Below, piece by piece: positions 29,348-41,625 of a stretch of DNA of 64,000 nucleotides. How positions within the stretch are numbered: position 1 is the first letter of the stretch; the number at the start of each line of letters is the position of its first letter. The notes under the pieces were generated by a model that was given only the letters and a program-made list of their open reading frames with translations, was not told the DNA's origin and did no database searches. The stretch comes from Allorhizobium ampelinum S4 (GTDB lineage Bacteria > Pseudomonadota > Alphaproteobacteria > Rhizobiales > Rhizobiaceae): NCBI RefSeq assembly GCF_000016285.1, contig NC_011991.1, forward strand, positions 66,436-130,435. The letters are read 5' to 3'. The position numbers and the translations under genes were made by a program.

Positions 29348-30328
29348 ATGATCGAGCTTGACAATATTAAAATTTGCCCGCTTGCCGGGATTGATGATGC
29401 CATCATCATTCAGTCATTGAACAAGGCTTCTCTCACTACTTCCACATCGGCGATTGGACCAGCGGTGGCTGAAATGGTGACTAGGCATGGTGCTGTTTTG
29501 TTACGCGGGTTTGCTCCGGAGGGAACAAGCGCTATGGCCGCTCTCTTTGCCTCCTTACAGTGGAAACCACTCCAGTACACCTACCGCTCAACACCTCGTA
29601 CGTCTGTTAGCGAGGGTATTTACACAGCGACGGAATTCCCGGCGTCTGAGGAGATCATGCTCCACAGCGAGAATGCCTTTCAAGCCGACTGGCCCACAAG
29701 AATTGGGTTTCATTGTGCGGTGCCAGCAAGGGCGGGCGGAGAAACACCAATCGGCAGTTTAGAAAAGATAACAGCCAGGATCGACACAGGACTTTTCGAC
29801 GAGTTCCGCCGCCGCGGCGTTTCATACGTCAGAAATTATAGCGACTATGTCGATCTTCCTTGGCAGGTAGTTTTCCAATCTAGCGACCGGGGAGATGTCG
29901 AGGAGTACTGCAAAAACCACGGCATCGGTTTCGAATGGCGCAATAGCGGATTGCGTACATGGCAGGCATGTCAGGGGACAGCGACCCATCCCGAGCGCGG
30001 TAATGAAGTGTGGTTCAACCAAGCGCACATGTTCCACTATACGGCCCTTGGGCCTGAAATGGCGAGCAACCTCCTTTCGATTTTTGGTGAGGAGGAACTG
30101 CCACGAAACGCGTATTACGGCGACGGCGGAGTCATACCCAAGGATGCCGTCGAACACATCAGAGAAGCCTTTTCCGCAGAAAGGGCGAGCTTCGGTTGGG
30201 AAAAGGACGACATACTCCTTCTTGACAATATGCGCTACTGCCATGGTCGCAATCCATTCGAAGGCCCGCGACAAGTGCTTGTGAGCATGGGCCGCGGGTA
30301 TGCTTCTGTCGTCGACAGCTCTCATTAA
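29348..30328 (+). CDS. SyrP-like Fe(II)/2-oxoglutarate hydroxylase (TauD family)
   Basis: 326 aa from ATG 29348. Metal-binding HxE (not HxD) in [11 protein letters not shown], the distal His in [27 protein letters not shown] with the 2-oxoglutarate Arg close behind. The HSEN and MxxxHGRxPFxGxRxV patterns are those of SyrP-type enzymes, which beta-hydroxylate Asp or other residues on NRPS carriers. It sits directly upstream of the first NRPS gene (11-base gap). The Asn-type residue of module 3 is a good candidate substrate; that is inference. Confidence 0.85.
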   Translation: MIELDNIKICPLAGIDDAIIIQSLNKASLTTSTSAIGPAVAEMVTRHGAVLLRGFAPEGTSAMAALFASLQWKPLQYTYRSTPRTSVSEGIYTATEFPASEEIMLHSENAFQADWPTRIGFHCAVPARAGGETPIGSLEKITARIDTGLFDEFRRRGVSYVRNYSDYVDLPWQVVFQSSDRGDVEEYCKNHGIGFEWRNSGLRTWQACQGTATHPERGNEVWFNQAHMFHYTALGPEMASNLLSIFGEEELPRNAYYGDGGVIPKDAVEHIREAFSAERASFGWEKDDILLLDNMRYCHGRNPFEGPRQVLVSMGRGYASVVDSSH

Positions 30329-30339
30329 TCGAGGCTCAA

Positions 30340-33300
30340 ATGTTTAACAGGCAAGTCTCGGCGATCGCACGCGATGCGCAAGATCCTTCGGAATCAACAC
30401 GCATACGGAGCTGCATCATCGCCGGTGAAGGAACGTTAGCAATTAGATGTGCGCAGCACTTAATGGACAGCGGTCATCATCTCAAAGGGGTCCTCACTTC
30501 CGAAAAAGTGCTAGCCGATTGGGTTTACGCGAAGAACATTACTGTCCTGCGGTCAGTCGAGGAGCTTGCTACTCTGCTGCTCGACGAAGGCCCTGTGGAC
30601 TGGCTTTTCTCGATCGTGAATCCGATCTTGCTCCCTCCTAACGTGATAGCTCGAGTGAAGGGTGGTGCATTCAACTATCATGATGCGCCATTACCGCGTT
30701 ATGCTGGGGTTCACGCCACGTCATGGGCTATCTTGGCCGAAGAGAGAGATTACGCTATATCGTGGCACCGTATCAGCAATTTTGTAGACGCTGGCGATAT
30801 CGTGTTGCAGCGAGCCGTTCCCATTGTTGACGACGATACGGCGCTTTCTCTCAATTTGAAATGCTACCAAGCGGCAGCTGGAGCTTTTGAGGAACTAATA
30901 AGCCGCCTGACCCATGGAAAAGTGGAATCGTATCAGCAAGATCTTTCGCAAAGGACCTTCTTCTCTCGACACGACCGGCCTGAGGCAGATGGGATTTTGC
31001 AGTTTAATAGACAGGCTAAGCAGCTGTCCGCAACGGTTCGCGCTTTATCTTTCGGCCCGTATCGTATCAATACCTTTTGCAGGCCGAAGCTCCTCGTAGC
31101 CGACATCGCTCTGGGGGTCGGCGCCTTGGATGTGCTGGACGAGCGCTCAACTGAACCACCTGGCACAGTGATCTGTGTTGACCATAAAGGTTGGCGGATT
31201 TCTACGTTTGACCACGACATCTTAGTTAGAAATCTAGTTGTACTAGAAACTGATGAAGATGTATCGCCCCAAATCCTTGCCGCAGAGCTTGAAATTGAGC
31301 CCGGGACGCAGCTACCGATTCTCTCAGAGTCGGAAATGTCGAGGCTGAGGCGACTTCACATCGAGACATCAAAGAACAATAGCTTCTGGCAAAAAAGATT
31401 GGCACACGCGAATTCGACAAGTTTGCCGTTTGCACCTTCTTGGGCGGAACAGGGCCGCGAACGTTGGCGCGCCAGTGCGTGGCATGTTCTGCAGGCATTT
31501 GATGCAATCCCCTTAGAGACGAGCGGGTCGTATATTCTGACGTCTTGGCTCGTATATCTCTCACGAGTTACGGGAAAGAGTACGATCGAGACGGGATGGG
31601 CTTGGCAACCGGATGATTCCAGTTCGGCAGCGGTAAGGGCCACACTAGCTGACGTCGTGCCTCTACAGCTCAATGTTGGGTGGGTGGAATCCTTTGATAG
31701 CGTACGCTCTGCTCTGTCGTCGGAGTGCGCGACAGTCCGGGTTAAGAATACCTTCGCTAAGGACACTTTCCCGAGTAAGACGAATCTCCGATCGTCTAAG
31801 ATACTGCGCCCGCGGCGGGCATGGGACACAGCAGTTGAATTAGTCGATAGTGAAGTGCTCCCCCAGGATCATCCGAAAGCAAATGTGGTTACATTTCAGG
31901 TTGATCCCCGGAAAAGATCTTTCCGCCTGATTTACAATGCCGAGCGGTTGTCGCCTGCCGACGTCGACAGGATAACGGAACATCTTATCGTCTTGTCTCG
32001 TTCGATTATGACACCTGGCAACGAGTTTGTGCCGGCCCATGGCTTGGAGATACTCAGCAGGCAAGAAACCGAGCTTGTGCTTGAGGGTTGGAATGAGACC
32101 TCGGTGGACTTCCCTTCGGAGCGCTGTATCCATCAGTTATTTGAGCGCCAAGTGGCCGAAACGCCTGACGTGGTAGCGGTCGAGCAGGATGGCATCAGCG
32201 TGACGTACGCTGAACTGAATGCAAAGGCGAATATACTTGCCGATAAAATCCGAATGAGGATGACTAGGCCAGACAACATCGTTGCGATCTGCGTCGAGCG
32301 TCGCATCTATATGATTACTGCGTTCATTGCCGTCGTAAAAGCTGGCGCTACCTACCTCCCGCTTGACCCGACTAATCCGCCTGAACATATTGCCGATACT
32401 GTGGCCGATGCCGGTGCGGTTCTTATACTAACCGATACCGTCGGAGCGAAGGCACTTTCGGCCGCAGTGGCGGAGGGGCCCCACACGCTCGATATCGGTG
32501 AAGCCATGTCGGCTAAACATCCCGCTGAAATTGATCTCGTCTCGGGTTTCCCCCTTATTGCTCCTAGCCAACTGGCTTACGTGATATACACGTCTGGATC
32601 GACGGGGAAACCCAAGGGGGTTATGATTGAACACGCGGGATTGGTTAACCTCGCGACGTGGCATATAAAGACGTTCGGCTTGAAGACTGGCAGTCGTTGT
32701 ACATTGATGTCTCGGCCTGTCTTCGACGCCAGTGTTTGGGAAATGTGGCCCGCGCTATGCAGCGGCGCCACACTAGTGCTTCCGCCTGTAAATCTCCTGG
32801 ATGACGTCGACGTTTTATTGAAATGGTGGCATCAGCAGGACCTGCACGTAAGTTTTCTAAGCACGCCCCTTGCCTCCATTGCGTTCCAGGAGAATCTGAC
32901 GAACCCCAACCTCCAAAGTCTCCTCGTAGGCGGAGACCAATTGCGAAGTGTCCCTCCGACACTGCCCCCTAAGCTGACCCTGGTAAACAACTATGGACCA
33001 ACGGAGGCCACAGTGGTGGCAACATCCGGTGAGGTCAGAGCAGGAGAACCAGTTCTTACTATCGGCCGCCCGATCGCCAATACACGGGCTTACGTTCTGG
33101 ACGAATACCTCCAGCCCGTACCGCATGGGGTCGTCGGAGAGATATATATAAGTGGCGCGGGCGTGGCTCGCGGCTATCTTGGTCGCGCGGGATTAACAGC
33201 GGAACACTTTGTAGCTGATCCTTTCAGCCGGGTAGCCGGAAAACGGATGTACAAAACCGGAGATCTGGGGAGGCATCTTCCAGACGGTCGGCTCCATTTC

Positions 33301-36300
33301 ATCGGACGTAACGACGACCAAATCAAGATCCGCGGTTTCAGGCTAGAGCCCGGCGAGATACAAAGGCAGCTTTGTGAGCATGCTGGCGTGCGCGATGCGC
33401 TGGTGATCAAACACGACAGCCACGAACTCAACGACTATCTGGCTGCGTACATCGTGCCGGAGCAAAAAACGCTCACCGCCGGCGCGGATGAACTGCGGGC
33501 TTACCTCCGCGGTTACCTTCCTGAGTACATGGTTCCAGCCACTTTCACGTTCTTAGAAACGTTCCCTCTTACGCAGAACGGGAAGATTGATCGAAAAGCG
33601 CTGCCAAGCCCTATCGAAGATCCTGTCTCAAGGCCGCCTTATGAAGCTCCATCCGGTCATATCGAGCAACTACTGGCGACAACCTGGCAGGACCTACTTT
33701 GCATAACAAGGATCGGCACACAGGACAATTTCTTTGAGCTCGGTGGCCACTCGCTGCTGGCGGTCAAAGTCCAAGCACGGTTACGCCAAGAAGGCTTAAA
33801 TTTGAAGACGAGCGATCTGTTTTCGTTTCCGACAATCGCAAGTTTAGCTGGCAAGGTGGCTGACGCAGATCCTGTTTTAGTTGACCACAGCAAGATCGAT
33901 CCAAATTCGCCTCTGATGCCCAGCGACCTACCGCTTATTGACCTGTCAAAAATTGACATCGATAGGATCGTTGAACGAGCCCCAGGAGGCAAAGGAAATA
34001 TTCAGGATATTTACGCCCTCTCCCCGCTGCAAGATGGAATTCTTTTCCATCATATGCTCGGCGGTATAGGTGACGCGTATTTGTTGCTCGACCTTATCGG
34101 CTTTCGTGAACGAGTTATTTTGCAACGTTATGTCGAAGCCGTCCAAACTGTTGTGGATAGGCACGAGATTTTGCGCACTGGTTTCATGTGGCATGGTCTC
34201 ACGACTCCAGCGCAATTTGTACTGCGGAAAGCTGATATTTCGGTCGAGTACGTTGATCTCGATCCGAGTGCCGGTCTGGCTGTTGATCAGTTAATTGAAC
34301 GCTATGATCCTCGCACTTACCGTCTTGATCTTTCTGAGCCCCCTCTTATGCGCTTCTTTGCCACCAGGGACTTTCAAACGGGGCACTGGCTACTTCTGCA
34401 GCTGTTCCACCATTTGATAGCGGACCATACCACTCTGGAAATCTTGCATTCAGAAGTTCGTGAGATCATGGGCGGCAGCGGGAGCAATCTTCCCCCAGCA
34501 ACTCCTTATCGTAACCTCATCGCGCAGACACGGCTGCGGGCAGCGGATGATGAACACCATCGCCACTTCTTCCGGTCGATGCTGGCTGATATCGAGGATC
34601 CCAGCGCTCCTTTCGACATGGTCGATGTTTACAATGATGGAAAGGATGTGACGGAGTCTGTCGTCACACTGTCTGTCGACCTTGACCGGAGGCTTAGAAG
34701 ACATGCGCGGCAACTTGGGGTCAGCCTCGCTAGCATATGTCATGTTGCTTGGGGGATCGTGGTCGCCCGAACATGCGGTCGCGATGCAGCTGTGTTTGGG
34801 ACGGTCCTCCTAGGAAGGAATCAGGCCGGCGGCGAAGTTGACCGCGCGATGGGCCTATTCATTAATACGTTGCCGATCAGAGTTGATTTAGACGCTGTCA
34901 GTGTTGGAGATGGTATCTGCAGGACCCATTCTCTCCTCTCGGAACTCATGCAGCACGAGTACGCTTCACTAACGTTAGCCCAAGGCTGTAGTAGCGTTCC
35001 GGCATCCATTCCCTTGTTCAGCAGCCTCATCAACTACCGCCATAATGACCCATTGCAGCACCAAGCCGATCTCGGTTGCGGCATTGAGCGATTGAAGTTC
35101 GAAGAGCGTACAAGCTATCCGATTACCTTATCTGTCGACGACACCGGGGTCAGCTTGGGGCTTACAGTTCAAGCAGTACCTCCAGTCGTTCCCGGAACGC
35201 TTAGCGGTTACATGGTAGAAGCTCTTAGTCAGATAGCTTCTGCCCTTGAGGAAACGGCATCAGTTGCGCTTGAGCGCTTAGATATTTGTGATCAGCGAAC
35301 CCGTCACAAGGTTCTTGTAGAATGGAATGACACGCGGCGGCCGATTTCCGAAGCGCTGCTGCCGGAACTCTTTCAGGCTCAGGTCGCCCGTACACCTGAT
35401 GCCATTGCCGTTGAATATGAAGGCGAGCAGATTTCGTACGCCGAACTTGAGGCCCGCGCCAATCGGATGGCCCGGTATTTAATTGAGCTGGGCGTGGGAC
35501 CTGAGACGATTGTCGCACTGGCGCTTCCACGGTCAATCGACATGGTTGTGTCTTTGCTGGCGGTTCTCAAGTCAGGTGGGGCTTATCTGCCTCTCGACCC
35601 GCAATATCCGACTGAAAGATTAGCGTTCATGGTGGCTGACGCGCAGCCCGCCACGGTAATCGCGGTGGCATCGACGGCAGAAAAGCTGCCTGAGGATGCT
35701 CCTCTCCTACTTCTAGATGACGCTGGAGTCCTCGAACGGATCTCCGCATTTTCCGATTCCGCGGTCATCGAGACAGAACGGCACGCGCCGCTCGACCCAC
35801 TACATCCCGCCTATGTCATCTATACATCCGGATCAACCGGAAAACCCAAAGGCGTGGTTGCGTCACACGAGTCTGCGCGAAACAGGGTAACGGCGCAATT
35901 GTGGATCAATCCCCCAACTCAGGCAGATGTCTGCTGCCAAAAAACTTCGATCAGCTTCGTTGACAGTGTCTATGAGCTGCTGCTTCCCCTCCTAGGTGGG
36001 GCGCATGTATGTATCGCACCGGATGAAATTGGGACGGATTTGCAGGCTCTACTAAATTTCATTGAGGTACACTCCGTTACTAGAATCGTGCTCGTGCCCA
36101 GCGTAGCCGAAAAATTACTATCTCTCGCAGAAGCAAAGCAGAAGTGTAATACTCTCGCCGTTTGGACATTGAGCGGCGAGGCCTTAGAGTCGAATTTGGT
36201 CGCCACGATGAGGCGCGCCTTTCCTGATGCTTCAGTCTTCAACTTGTACGGATCATCAGAGATTGCGGCGGATGCGGTAATGCATCGGATCAGCGATGTG

Positions 36301-39300
36301 GAATCCGAGGGTTCGGTTCCGATTGGGCGCCCGATTTCGAATACATTTGTTTATGTCCTCAATGATACTTTGCAACTGGTTCCGCCTGGGGTTGTCGGGG
36401 AGCTTTACATAGCGGGAGCAGGCCTGGCGCGAGGTTATCTGCGTCGGCCCGGCCTGACTGCCGAACGGTTTGTAGCTGATCCCTTTGGTGAGGCTGGCAC
36501 GCGCATGTATCGGACTGGAGACCTCGTCAAATGGCGTAGCGACGGTATTCTGGACTATTTAGGGCGGGCCGACGAGCAGGTTAAGATCCGTGGTTTCCGT
36601 ATTGAGCCCGGGGAGATCGAGGCCGCTCTGCTCTCTCATCCTAGCGTTTCACAAGCCGTCGTCATCGCGCGCGAGGATAGCTCCGGTGACAAAAAGCTTC
36701 TGGGATATGTGGTCAGTCAGTCGGGCTCTCTCATAGACGCACAAGCATTGCGGCAATTTCTCCGCGATCGTCTTCCTGATTATATGGTTCCAGCGGCGAT
36801 CATAGCGCTCGATCGTCTTCCCCTGTCTCCAAATGGCAAACTTGATCGCAAGGCTCTGCCGTCGCCTACTTACGAGGTTTCAGTCGGCCGGGAACCTTCG
36901 ACCCCACAGGAGGAGCTTCTTTGTGGCCTTTTCGCTGAAGTCCTGGGGTTAAATCAGGTAGGTATCGACGATAACTTCTTCGACCTGGGGGGACATTCAC
37001 TACTTGCTACTCGCCTAATATCTCGAATCCGCTCCACCTTCAGCCGTGAGGTTGCTATCCGAACGCTTTTCGAGGCCCCGACCGTTGCTCAATTAGATCG
37101 ATACCTCAATAAGTCGGATACCGCGCGGACGGCATTGCAAAAACAGATGCGACCGCCGCGTCTTCCTCTGTCTCCGGCGCAGCGTCGCCTTTGGCTTCTA
37201 GACCGGATTGATGGTCATAGCTCGACATATAATATTCCGATCGCCCTGCACCTGAACGGCGATATAGAGATATCTGTCCTAAAGTCATGCTTGAAAGACA
37301 TCCTACTAAGGCACGAAAGCCTAGCGACTACTTTCGTAGAGGTTGAAGGAATTCCCCACCAAGAGGTGGTATCCGCTGACAATTTAAATATTGATATTAT
37401 CACAAAGAAGATTGCCCATGAGAATCTCAGTACTGCACTTGTAGCTGCCGCAAACTATAACTTCGATCTCTCGATAGATGTCCCAATACGACCTTATCTA
37501 TTCCAACTCGGCCAAAATGAATATGTGCTCCTGATCCTCCTGCACCATATCGCCGCCGATGGATGGTCGATGTTTCCGCTGTTGAGAGATCTTTCTGCTT
37601 CCTACAATGCTCGGAGCAAAGGAAAAGAGCCTGAATGGACCCCTTTGTCGGTTCAGTATGCCGACTATACACTGTGGCATCAAGACGTCTTAGGCAGCGA
37701 AAGCGACCAGGATAGTCTCATTTCAAAGCAAATTGAGTATTGGCGAGAAGCGCTTAAGGGCCTTCCGGACGAGATCAATCTACCAGTCGATCGAACCAGG
37801 CCCGCAATAGAAAGCCATCGCGGGGCGGAGGTGGAATTTGCTCTTTCTGGGGAGCTTCATGCCGGCTTGAAAGCCTTGGCAAGGAACGAGCGTGTAACAT
37901 TATTTATGCTCTTCCATAGCACCCTCGCAGCGCTCCTTTATCGGTTAGGCGCGGGGACAGACATTGCGATTGGGAGCCCGGTAGCGGGACGCATGGATGC
38001 TGCTCTTGAGGACCTCGTCGGATTTTTCGTCAACACCCTCGTATTCCGTATAGACACTGCCGATAATCCCACGTTCCGCGAGCTATGTGGCCGGGTTAGG
38101 GATATTACACTTGATGCTTATGCACACCAAGATCTACCCTTCGAGCGGCTGGTCGAGCTTTTGAACCCAAGCCGTTCTTTAGCAAAGCATCCCCTCTTTC
38201 AAGTCCTTCTAGTGCTTCACAACAACCTTGAGGCCAATCTCGCATTTGATGGCGTCGACGCCTCAATTGAAAAGGTAAACGTAACCTCCGCCAAATTCGA
38301 CCTCTCTTTTGCCCTCCGAGAACAGTTCGACGCGGATAAGGCACCTGCCGGCATCTTCGGCGCAATCGAATATGCAACAGACCTTTTTGATCGCGACACC
38401 GTAGAAGCGTTTGCCGATCGGTTTATCCGCCTTCTGGAGGCTATTGTCTCCGATCCCGAACAACGCCTAGACGAAATCGATCTGTTAGACCCCGACGAAC
38501 GTCACAAGGTTCTTGTAGAATGGAATGACACGCGGCGGCCGATTTCCGAAGCGCTGCTGCCGGAACTCTTTCAGGCTCAGGTCGCCCGTACACCTGATGC
38601 CATTGCCCTTGAATGTGAAGGCGAGCAAATTTCGTACGCCGAACTTGAGGCCCGCGCCAACCGGATGGCCCGGTATTTAATTGAGCTGGGCGTGGGACCT
38701 GAGACGATTGTCGCACTGGCGCTTCCACGGTCAATCGACATGGTTGTGTCTTTGCTGGCGGTTCTCAAGTCAGGTGGGGCTTATCTGCCTCTCGACCCGC
38801 AATATCCGACCGAAAGATTAGCGTTCATGGTGGCTGACGCGCAGCCCGCCACGGTAATCGCGGTGGCATCGACGGCAGAAAAGCTGCCTGAGGATGCTCC
38901 TCTCCTACTTCTAGATGACGCTGGAGTCCTCGAACGGATCTCCGCATTTTCCGATTCCGCGGTCATCGAGACAGAACGGCACGCGCCGCTCGACCCACTA
39001 CATCCCGGCTATGTCATCTATACATCTGGATCAACCGGAAAGCCCAAAGGCGTGGTTGTGAATCATTCGGGGTTCACAAATTACCTTCTCTGGGCTGAGA
39101 GCTACTATCCGAAAAACCGGGGCACCGGTACGCCACTGACCACCTCACTCGCTTTCGACGCTACGGTAACTAGCCTCTACTTACCGCTACTGAGGGGCAG
39201 TCGGGTCATCCTACACGCAGAAGGTACCGAGATCGAGCGCGTTCAGAAGGATATCGCTGGCGGTCCTTTGAACTACTCTTTGATGAAAATCACCCCAGCC

Positions 39301-41625
39301 CATTTGGACTTATTTGGGAGCGTCGTTGCGAGCGATAGGCTCCATGAGATTTCTAATTGCCTAATTGTCGGCGGAGAGGCACTTCTAAGTTCGCACATAA
39401 AACCGTGGCTCACCGGGGGATCTCCGGTGAAGATTTTTAACGAGTACGGTCCGACGGAGACGGTGGTGGGCTGCACAGTCTTCATGGCTGGTTCCGATCG
39501 GCAACTCGCAGCTTCGGTTCCGATTGGGCGCCCGATTTCGAATACATTTGTTTATGTCCTCAATGATACTTTGCAACTGGTTCCGCCTGGGGTCGTCGGG
39601 GAGCTTTACATAGCGGGAGCAGGCCTGGCGCGAGGTTATCTGCGTCGGCCCGGCCTGACTGCCGAACGGTTTGTAGCTGATCCCTTTGGTGAGGCTGGCA
39701 CGCGCATGTATCGGACTGGAGACCTCGTCAAATGGCGTAGCGACGGTATTCTGGACTATTTAGGGCGGGCCGACGAACAGGTTAAGATTCGCGGTTTCCG
39801 TATTGAGCCCGGGGAGATCGAGGCTGCTCTGCTCTCTCATCCAAGCGTTTCACAAGCCGTCGTCATCGCGCGCGAGGATAGCCCCGGTGACAAAAAGCTT
39901 CTGGGATATGTGGTCCATAATTCGCATGGGCTTGCACCCGCTGATGTGCGAGAGAGCAAACTTGCGGAATGGCATGAACTGTACGAGAACGAATATGCAC
40001 TGCCCTCTGACGCTCCTTTTGGCGAGGACTTCAGAGGATGGACAAATAGCTACGATGGGGCACCGATACCACGTCAGGAGATGGAAGATTGGCGAGAGGA
40101 GACCGTCAAGCGGATCATCGCCCTCAATCCATCGAAAGTCTTGGAGATCGGAGTAGGAACAGGGCTCATCTTATCCCGTATCGCACCACTTTGCGACGAG
40201 TATTGGGGTAGCGATATCTCTGGCACCGCAATATCTAAGCTCGCCTCTCTACTGTCAGCTCATGACAAGTTGAATGAAAAGGTACGGCTTATAACCGCTC
40301 CGGCCCACGATCTTTCTACCATGCCGCTTGGATACTTCGACACTATTATCATAAACTCGGTCACTCAGTACTTTCCTGAGCTCGGGTATCTCACCGAGCT
40401 CCTAGAGCGTCTCCAAGGATACTTAGCTCCTAGGGGAGCGATTTTCATCGGCGATGTTCGCAACCACCGACTATTTCGTATGTTCGAAACCGCAAAACAG
40501 GTTCGGATTGCGGCTCCTGAAGACACTCCTGCGATCATCTCAGAGCGAATTGAACGAGCACTTCAGTCGCCAAGCGAGTTACTCATAGATCCTTGCTACT
40601 TCGAGAAATTGAACAGCCACGCAGCGGTAAACATGATCGCCGACGTCCGAGTAAAGACTGGCCGATTCTCCAACGAGTTGACGAAGTATAGATACGACGT
40701 AATATTAAATTTCCCTGTGCCTTCGAGTGCTGCGGGCCCCCAAATAAATTGCGTTCAGTTCAACAGCAGACATCACGACGCGGATGTGATTGGTCAGCTT
40801 CTTGAAGCAAGCCAAAATGCACTGGTTCTTGTCGGGGTTCCAAATCAAAAGCTCGATGAAGATCGTTTCGTGTTAGCTACTTTTCGGGCGCGCGTAAAAC
40901 CTTCGAACGCGGATTCCCACACTACTGCGCACCCTGGCGGCGAGCTTTTACCTGTCTTTCAGACGTTAGCTCAAAGGTACGGCCGGGACTTGATTCTCAG
41001 ATGGAACAATGAATCTACCACTGGGGCCATGGACGTCGCATTTGTTCCTGCCCACATTTCCGCACAGGCGGTCTCCGGCCCCAGCTTCCCCGGAAATCAC
41101 GATATATCCAGCATCCCTGCCCGGATCTCCTTTGCCGATGATATGGCACATGAGCTTCGGGAGTATTTAGAGATATTCCTTCCTGCTCATATGCTTCCCG
41201 CCTCAATAATAGCCGTTGAGAGCATTCCTTTATCACCCAACGGGAAAGTCGACCGCGGTTCTCTCCCCTCCCCCGATCTCAATCCCCGGAAAGGGAGCGA
41301 TCCCAAAACAGCAATCGAACATCAACTTTGCCAAATTTTTTCTGACGTACTCGGTATTCCGGAGATCGGGACAGATGATGACTTCTTCCGGCTCGGTGGT
41401 AACAGTATATCAGTCATACGGTTGATATCACGTGCACGACACGAGATGTTGTCACTCTCCCCTCGAGACGTGTTTGAATGCAAGACGGTGGCTAAGTTGG
41501 CACCGCGGGCCGCGCCTGCTCCGCAAGGCAAAACTGCTCAAAATGAGAGAGGTTCGCCCCAGATGGGCCTAGCCCCTGTGGCGTTTGATAAGCTTCAAGA
41601 TAAATGGGGAGGCCGCAGTGCCTAA
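30340..41625 (+). CDS. NRPS 1: formyltransferase-C(partial)-A-T / C-A-T / C-A-nMT-T
   Basis: 3761 aa. Formyltransferase domain at residues 1-330, with the N-x-H motif at 112-114 ([13 protein letters not shown]) and VDAGD at 149-153. Residues about 340-590 look like the C-terminal lobe of a condensation domain without HHxxxDG. A1 (600-1085) reads DAWSLGNVVK, close to the Leu code DAWFLGNVVK. T1 Ser1138. C2 has HHLIADH at 1357. A2 (1670-2165) reads VDYVTSLADK, the beta-alanine type; T2 Ser2220. C3 has HHIAADG at 2402. A3 reads DATKIGEVGK, close to the Asn code. An N-methyltransferase is embedded between its A8 and A10 (SAM loop EIGVGTG near 3269). T3 Ser3689. No epimerase. It predicts formyl-(Leu-like)-bAla-(N-Me-Asn). 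The codes were aligned by eye to GrsA. Confidence 0.92.
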   Translation: MFNRQVSAIARDAQDPSESTRIRSCIIAGEGTLAIRCAQHLMDSGHHLKGVLTSEKVLADWVYAKNITVLRSVEELATLLLDEGPVDWLFSIVNPILLPPNVIARVKGGAFNYHDAPLPRYAGVHATSWAILAEERDYAISWHRISNFVDAGDIVLQRAVPIVDDDTALSLNLKCYQAAAGAFEELISRLTHGKVESYQQDLSQRTFFSRHDRPEADGILQFNRQAKQLSATVRALSFGPYRINTFCRPKLLVADIALGVGALDVLDERSTEPPGTVICVDHKGWRISTFDHDILVRNLVVLETDEDVSPQILAAELEIEPGTQLPILSESEMSRLRRLHIETSKNNSFWQKRLAHANSTSLPFAPSWAEQGRERWRASAWHVLQAFDAIPLETSGSYILTSWLVYLSRVTGKSTIETGWAWQPDDSSSAAVRATLADVVPLQLNVGWVESFDSVRSALSSECATVRVKNTFAKDTFPSKTNLRSSKILRPRRAWDTAVELVDSEVLPQDHPKANVVTFQVDPRKRSFRLIYNAERLSPADVDRITEHLIVLSRSIMTPGNEFVPAHGLEILSRQETELVLEGWNETSVDFPSERCIHQLFERQVAETPDVVAVEQDGISVTYAELNAKANILADKIRMRMTRPDNIVAICVERRIYMITAFIAVVKAGATYLPLDPTNPPEHIADTVADAGAVLILTDTVGAKALSAAVAEGPHTLDIGEAMSAKHPAEIDLVSGFPLIAPSQLAYVIYTSGSTGKPKGVMIEHAGLVNLATWHIKTFGLKTGSRCTLMSRPVFDASVWEMWPALCSGATLVLPPVNLLDDVDVLLKWWHQQDLHVSFLSTPLASIAFQENLTNPNLQSLLVGGDQLRSVPPTLPPKLTLVNNYGPTEATVVATSGEVRAGEPVLTIGRPIANTRAYVLDEYLQPVPHGVVGEIYISGAGVARGYLGRAGLTAEHFVADPFSRVAGKRMYKTGDLGRHLPDGRLHFIGRNDDQIKIRGFRLEPGEIQRQLCEHAGVRDALVIKHDSHELNDYLAAYIVPEQKTLTAGADELRAYLRGYLPEYMVPATFTFLETFPLTQNGKIDRKALPSPIEDPVSRPPYEAPSGHIEQLLATTWQDLLCITRIGTQDNFFELGGHSLLAVKVQARLRQEGLNLKTSDLFSFPTIASLAGKVADADPVLVDHSKIDPNSPLMPSDLPLIDLSKIDIDRIVERAPGGKGNIQDIYALSPLQDGILFHHMLGGIGDAYLLLDLIGFRERVILQRYVEAVQTVVDRHEILRTGFMWHGLTTPAQFVLRKADISVEYVDLDPSAGLAVDQLIERYDPRTYRLDLSEPPLMRFFATRDFQTGHWLLLQLFHHLIADHTTLEILHSEVREIMGGSGSNLPPATPYRNLIAQTRLRAADDEHHRHFFRSMLADIEDPSAPFDMVDVYNDGKDVTESVVTLSVDLDRRLRRHARQLGVSLASICHVAWGIVVARTCGRDAAVFGTVLLGRNQAGGEVDRAMGLFINTLPIRVDLDAVSVGDGICRTHSLLSELMQHEYASLTLAQGCSSVPASIPLFSSLINYRHNDPLQHQADLGCGIERLKFEERTSYPITLSVDDTGVSLGLTVQAVPPVVPGTLSGYMVEALSQIASALEETASVALERLDICDQRTRHKVLVEWNDTRRPISEALLPELFQAQVARTPDAIAVEYEGEQISYAELEARANRMARYLIELGVGPETIVALALPRSIDMVVSLLAVLKSGGAYLPLDPQYPTERLAFMVADAQPATVIAVASTAEKLPEDAPLLLLDDAGVLERISAFSDSAVIETERHAPLDPLHPAYVIYTSGSTGKPKGVVASHESARNRVTAQLWINPPTQADVCCQKTSISFVDSVYELLLPLLGGAHVCIAPDEIGTDLQALLNFIEVHSVTRIVLVPSVAEKLLSLAEAKQKCNTLAVWTLSGEALESNLVATMRRAFPDASVFNLYGSSEIAADAVMHRISDVESEGSVPIGRPISNTFVYVLNDTLQLVPPGVVGELYIAGAGLARGYLRRPGLTAERFVADPFGEAGTRMYRTGDLVKWRSDGILDYLGRADEQVKIRGFRIEPGEIEAALLSHPSVSQAVVIAREDSSGDKKLLGYVVSQSGSLIDAQALRQFLRDRLPDYMVPAAIIALDRLPLSPNGKLDRKALPSPTYEVSVGREPSTPQEELLCGLFAEVLGLNQVGIDDNFFDLGGHSLLATRLISRIRSTFSREVAIRTLFEAPTVAQLDRYLNKSDTARTALQKQMRPPRLPLSPAQRRLWLLDRIDGHSSTYNIPIALHLNGDIEISVLKSCLKDILLRHESLATTFVEVEGIPHQEVVSADNLNIDIITKKIAHENLSTALVAAANYNFDLSIDVPIRPYLFQLGQNEYVLLILLHHIAADGWSMFPLLRDLSASYNARSKGKEPEWTPLSVQYADYTLWHQDVLGSESDQDSLISKQIEYWREALKGLPDEINLPVDRTRPAIESHRGAEVEFALSGELHAGLKALARNERVTLFMLFHSTLAALLYRLGAGTDIAIGSPVAGRMDAALEDLVGFFVNTLVFRIDTADNPTFRELCGRVRDITLDAYAHQDLPFERLVELLNPSRSLAKHPLFQVLLVLHNNLEANLAFDGVDASIEKVNVTSAKFDLSFALREQFDADKAPAGIFGAIEYATDLFDRDTVEAFADRFIRLLEAIVSDPEQRLDEIDLLDPDERHKVLVEWNDTRRPISEALLPELFQAQVARTPDAIALECEGEQISYAELEARANRMARYLIELGVGPETIVALALPRSIDMVVSLLAVLKSGGAYLPLDPQYPTERLAFMVADAQPATVIAVASTAEKLPEDAPLLLLDDAGVLERISAFSDSAVIETERHAPLDPLHPGYVIYTSGSTGKPKGVVVNHSGFTNYLLWAESYYPKNRGTGTPLTTSLAFDATVTSLYLPLLRGSRVILHAEGTEIERVQKDIAGGPLNYSLMKITPAHLDLFGSVVASDRLHEISNCLIVGGEALLSSHIKPWLTGGSPVKIFNEYGPTETVVGCTVFMAGSDRQLAASVPIGRPISNTFVYVLNDTLQLVPPGVVGELYIAGAGLARGYLRRPGLTAERFVADPFGEAGTRMYRTGDLVKWRSDGILDYLGRADEQVKIRGFRIEPGEIEAALLSHPSVSQAVVIAREDSPGDKKLLGYVVHNSHGLAPADVRESKLAEWHELYENEYALPSDAPFGEDFRGWTNSYDGAPIPRQEMEDWREETVKRIIALNPSKVLEIGVGTGLILSRIAPLCDEYWGSDISGTAISKLASLLSAHDKLNEKVRLITAPAHDLSTMPLGYFDTIIINSVTQYFPELGYLTELLERLQGYLAPRGAIFIGDVRNHRLFRMFETAKQVRIAAPEDTPAIISERIERALQSPSELLIDPCYFEKLNSHAAVNMIADVRVKTGRFSNELTKYRYDVILNFPVPSSAAGPQINCVQFNSRHHDADVIGQLLEASQNALVLVGVPNQKLDEDRFVLATFRARVKPSNADSHTTAHPGGELLPVFQTLAQRYGRDLILRWNNESTTGAMDVAFVPAHISAQAVSGPSFPGNHDISSIPARISFADDMAHELREYLEIFLPAHMLPASIIAVESIPLSPNGKVDRGSLPSPDLNPRKGSDPKTAIEHQLCQIFSDVLGIPEIGTDDDFFRLGGNSISVIRLISRARHEMLSLSPRDVFECKTVAKLAPRAAPAPQGKTAQNERGSPQMGLAPVAFDKLQDKWGGRSA
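35302..35860 (+). repeat. A2 5' flank, near-identical to the A3 5' flank
   Basis: Direct repeat of 38500-39058 (offset 3198) with only scattered differences, for example GTTGAATATG against CTTGAATGTG near the A1 motif. It covers the linker and A-domain motifs A1-A3 up to GGCGTGGTTG, after which A2 diverges completely. Confidence 0.9.
36289..38607 (+). repeat. 2.3-kb block (A2 3' part, T2, C3, start of A3), copy 1
   Basis: Direct repeat of 43895-46213 (constant offset 7606). Every stretch I compared is identical, including the T-domain serine region, the whole condensation domain and the start of the next A domain. Both edges fall inside adenylation domains. Confidence 0.92.
38392..39082 (+). 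repeat. C3 end and A3 5' flank, shared with the C4/A4 junction
   Basis: Direct repeat of 42821-43511 (offset 4429). It runs from CGCGACACCGTAGAAGCG to GGGGTTCACAAATT. A patch at about 42963-43031 differs by many silent or near-silent changes, so the A4 copy is itself patched. Confidence 0.9.
39513..39915 (+). repeat. A3 3' flank, near-identical to the A2 3' flank
   Basis: Direct repeat of 36312-36714 (offset 3201), from TTCGGTTCC to GATATGTGGTC, covering A6-A8. After it A3 turns into the embedded methyltransferase, while A2 goes on to A9-A10. Confidence 0.88.
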
